Positions 5,690 through 7,214 of a DNA stretch of 7,214 nt are shown in pieces. Both the position numbers and the translations under genes were made by a program. Below the pieces are notes generated by a model. That model had not been told where the DNA came from. It did no database searches and worked only from the letters and a program-made list of their open reading frames with translations. The first letter of the stretch is position 1. Every line of letters begins with the position of its first letter. Origin of the DNA: JAMCXS01 sp964459065. Its GTDB lineage: Bacteria; Acidobacteriota; Terriglobia; UBA7540. The stretch is taken from positions 1 to 7,214 of the forward strand of contig CAYWMN010000196.1 in the NCBI GenBank assembly GCA_964459065.1, given 5' to 3'.

Positions 5690-6943
5690 ATGAATCGAGA
5701 CCGCATCCGGGACATCCGAAACAAGGCGCTGATCTTCCTGGCCGTCGTGGGCCCGGGAATCATCACGGCCAACGTCGACAACGACCCCGGCGGCATCTAC
5801 ACCTATTCGCTGGCCGGAGCGCGCTTCGGCTATTCGCTGCTCTGGACGCTGGTTCCCGTCACCATCGCGTTGATTGTGGTGCAGGAGATGGTGGCGCGCA
5901 TGGGCGTGGTGACGGGCAAGGGCCTGGCAGACCTGATCCGCGAAGAATACGGCTTCCGGATGACCTTTATCCTGATGGTCTGCCTGCTGGTAGCGGACCT
6001 CGGCAATACGGTGGCGGAATTCGCGGGCCTGGCCTCGGGCATGTCGGTGTTCGGCGTCAGCCGCTACATCATCGTGCCGCTGGGCGCGGTCCTGGTGTGG
6101 GCGCTGGTGGTGAAAGGCACGTATCAGTTTGTGGAGAAGGTCTTTCTGGTCGCCTGCGTCTTTTACGTGGCCTATCCCATCTCCTGCTTTCTGGCCCATC
6201 CCGAATGGAAGCAGTCGCTGGCGAGTACGTTCCACCCCACGATTCATTTTGGCCATAGCTATCTCTACATGGTCATCGGTCTGGTGGGAACCACCATCGC
6301 TCCCTGGATGCAGTTCTATCTGCAGTCGGCCGTCGTCGAAAAAGGCATCAAGCTCAAGGATTACGTCTACTCGCGCTGGGACGTGATTGTCGGCTGTTTC
6401 ATTACGGACATCGTGGCCTTCTTCATCATCGTGGCCTGCGCGGCCACCATCTTTCCGCGGGAGATTCGCAATGCGGCCGACGCGGCGCTCGCCCTGCGAC
6501 CGCTCGCCGGCAACGCGGCCACGGCGCTGTTTGCCTTCGGGCTGGTAAACGCCGCGCTGCTTTCGGCCTGCATCCTGCCGCTGGCCACCGCCTATTACGT
6601 CTGCGAAGGCCTGGGCCTGGAATCGGGCATCGACAAGCGCGTGGAAGAAGCTCCGACGTTCTATTGGCTCTACACCGGCCTCATCTTCCTGGGAGCGGTG
6701 GCCGTGATGATTCTGAGCGAAAACATGCAGGTGCCCATCATCCTGCTTTCGCAGGTGATCAACGGCATCATGCTGCCCTTTGTACTGATCTTCATGCTGC
6801 GCCTCTCCAACCGCGAAGACTTGATGGGAGATTACAAGAACGGCCGGGTGTTTAACGTGGTCGCGTGGGTCACCTGCGTGGGCATGATCGCCCTCACGGT
6901 GCTGATGGTGGGGTCGTCGCTGCTCCCCAAAGGCACCCTCTGA
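5690..6943 (+). CDS. Nramp (SLC11)-family divalent metal transporter with altered metal site, probable Mg2+ transporter
   Basis: A 417-residue inner-membrane protein with about 11 hydrophobic segments, the usual bacterial Nramp number. Helix 1 reads GPGIITANVDNDPGG (21-35): the metal-binding Asp is kept (Asp32), but the Asn of the classical DPGN motif is Gly35. FGYSLLW (46-52) after it is classic Nramp. Helix 6 reads GTTIAPWMQFYLQS (200-213) where manganese/iron Nramps have GATVMPHxxYLHS, so Ala204 stands at the conserved Met and Trp206 at the His. Loss of that Met is known from DraNramp mutants to admit Mg2+ and Ca2+, and a natural Nramp-related Mg2+ transporter (NRMT) group exists. With the M-box upstream I infer Mg2+ uptake rather than Mn2+/Fe2+. 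ATG 5690 is chosen because the homology starts soon after; the ribosome site is weak (AGG near 5679). MntH-type manganese transport is the main alternative. Confidence 0.87.
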   Translation: MNRDRIRDIRNKALIFLAVVGPGIITANVDNDPGGIYTYSLAGARFGYSLLWTLVPVTIALIVVQEMVARMGVVTGKGLADLIREEYGFRMTFILMVCLLVADLGNTVAEFAGLASGMSVFGVSRYIIVPLGAVLVWALVVKGTYQFVEKVFLVACVFYVAYPISCFLAHPEWKQSLASTFHPTIHFGHSYLYMVIGLVGTTIAPWMQFYLQSAVVEKGIKLKDYVYSRWDVIVGCFITDIVAFFIIVACAATIFPREIRNAADAALALRPLAGNAATALFAFGLVNAALLSACILPLATAYYVCEGLGLESGIDKRVEEAPTFYWLYTGLIFLGAVAVMILSENMQVPIILLSQVINGIMLPFVLIFMLRLSNREDLMGDYKNGRVFNVVAWVTCVGMIALTVLMVGSSLLPKGTL

Positions 6944-6981
6944 GCGGGTGGGCGAACTTCGGTCAGGGTCATGAGTACTGA

Positions 6982-7037
6982 AGGCGGGATGGAGCCGGCA
7001 GGCAGTTCCGCCTGGGTTTGGGTTCGTTTCTTAACCG
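6982..7037 (+). terminator. Probable terminator hairpin after the transporter gene
   Basis: AGGCGGGAT (6982-6990) pairs with GTTCCGCCT (7005-7013) through nine pairs, two of them G-T. GCC (6994-6996) and GGC (7001-7003) can pair inside the loop. The hairpin lies 38 bases after the transporter stop and is followed by a T-rich but G-interrupted stretch (7014-7033), weaker than a classical T-run. It is a likely 3' end of the Mg2+ module transcript. Confidence 0.45.
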
Positions 7038-7045
7038 CTAACGCA

Positions 7046-7147
7046 TTTTCAACAACTTACCAGCTTCGTTTTAGCTTCGTTTTAGGTTCGTTTTGGCTGT
7101 TTTTTCAACATCGGTCTTTTGTTTTCAACAACTTCCTAGCTTCGTTT
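7046..7147. repeat. T-rich direct repeat cluster in the right-hand intergenic region
   Basis: Two 26-base copies at 7046-7071 and 7122-7147 begin TTTTCAACAACTT and end AGCTTCGTTT, differing at two positions. Between them an 11-base unit is repeated in tandem: AGCTTCGTTTT at 7062-7072 and 7073-7083, AGGTTCGTTTT at 7084-7094, and a decayed GGCTGTTTTTT at 7095-7105. TTCGTTT also occurs at 7023-7029. The composition is far more T-rich than the surrounding genes. No spacer regularity suggests CRISPR. The function is unknown. Confidence 0.75.
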
Positions 7148-7151
7148 GCTC

Positions 7152-7171
7152 AAAAAAAGAATTCTTTTTTT
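7152..7171. repeat. Perfect 20-base palindrome, A7-GAATTC-T7
   Basis: Seven A, then GAATTC, then seven T form an exact inverted repeat with no spacer. In RNA it would form a weak A-U hairpin ending in a T-run on either strand, so it could be a weak bidirectional terminator. In DNA it could be a protein-binding or bent-DNA site. It directly follows the repeat cluster. The remaining 43 bases to the window edge show no gene. Confidence 0.6.
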
Positions 7172-7214
7172 CGCATCCCCGGCACCGGCAACCGAAAAAG
7201 CGCCGAACCGCCTT

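Noticed and set aside
3848..6256. An 802-codon open frame on the - strand
   Set aside because: It lies opposite the riboswitch, the MgtE-N/CBS gene and the start of the Nramp gene, all supported by homology. Its translation is low-complexity, rich in His, Gln, Arg and Gly, with no recognisable domain: a mirror of GC-rich codon use.
7046..7147. CRISPR array
   Set aside because: Repeats are too few and too short, units are partly in direct tandem without unique spacers, and no cas gene is present.

Overview
The window is GC-rich bacterial chromosome. Every recognisable gene lies on the + strand. Protein style and gene content (short coupled genes, a secreted ThuA-like protein, a DUF5996 protein) suggest Acidobacteriota or a neighbouring soil phylum. 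That placement is an impression from the proteins, not something a marker here proves. I see no mobile element, tRNA, rRNA or CRISPR array.

Left part (1-3797), a run of housekeeping and accessory genes: the 3' three-quarters of an RsmB-type 16S rRNA m5C methyltransferase, open at the left edge; a DJ-1/PfpI-family protein; an exported ThuA-like protein; and a small UBP-type zinc-finger protein whose end overlaps by 14 bases a TTG-started DUF5996 protein. Spacings are 69, 73, 83 and -14 bases, so co-transcription of at least the later genes is possible. No shared pathway is evident beyond the coupled zinc-finger/DUF5996 pair.

Middle and right part (3798-6943), the most interesting region: a magnesium-responsive module. 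A candidate sigma70 promoter leads into a clear M-box (ykoK-type) Mg2+ riboswitch at about 3955-4125. A strong intrinsic terminator follows at 4162-4201. A mutually exclusive antiterminator pairing can be drawn between the aptamer's 3' segment (4095-4111) and the terminator (4170-4185). The first gene under its control is a soluble protein with a PRC-barrel-like N-terminus, an MgtE-N helical domain and two CBS domains, but without the MgtE membrane channel. The second gene is an 11-helix Nramp (SLC11) homologue. Its metal-site motifs are altered: DPGG instead of DPGN in helix 1, and Ala instead of the conserved Met in helix 6. I infer a Mg2+ uptake system in which a divergent Nramp transporter supplies the membrane path, a stand-alone MgtE-type sensor domain may gate it, and the riboswitch turns both on when Mg2+ is low.

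Right edge (6944-7214): no gene seen. It holds a likely terminator hairpin after the transporter, a cluster of T-rich direct repeats built on an AGCTTCGTTTT unit, and a perfect 20-base A/T-rich palindrome.
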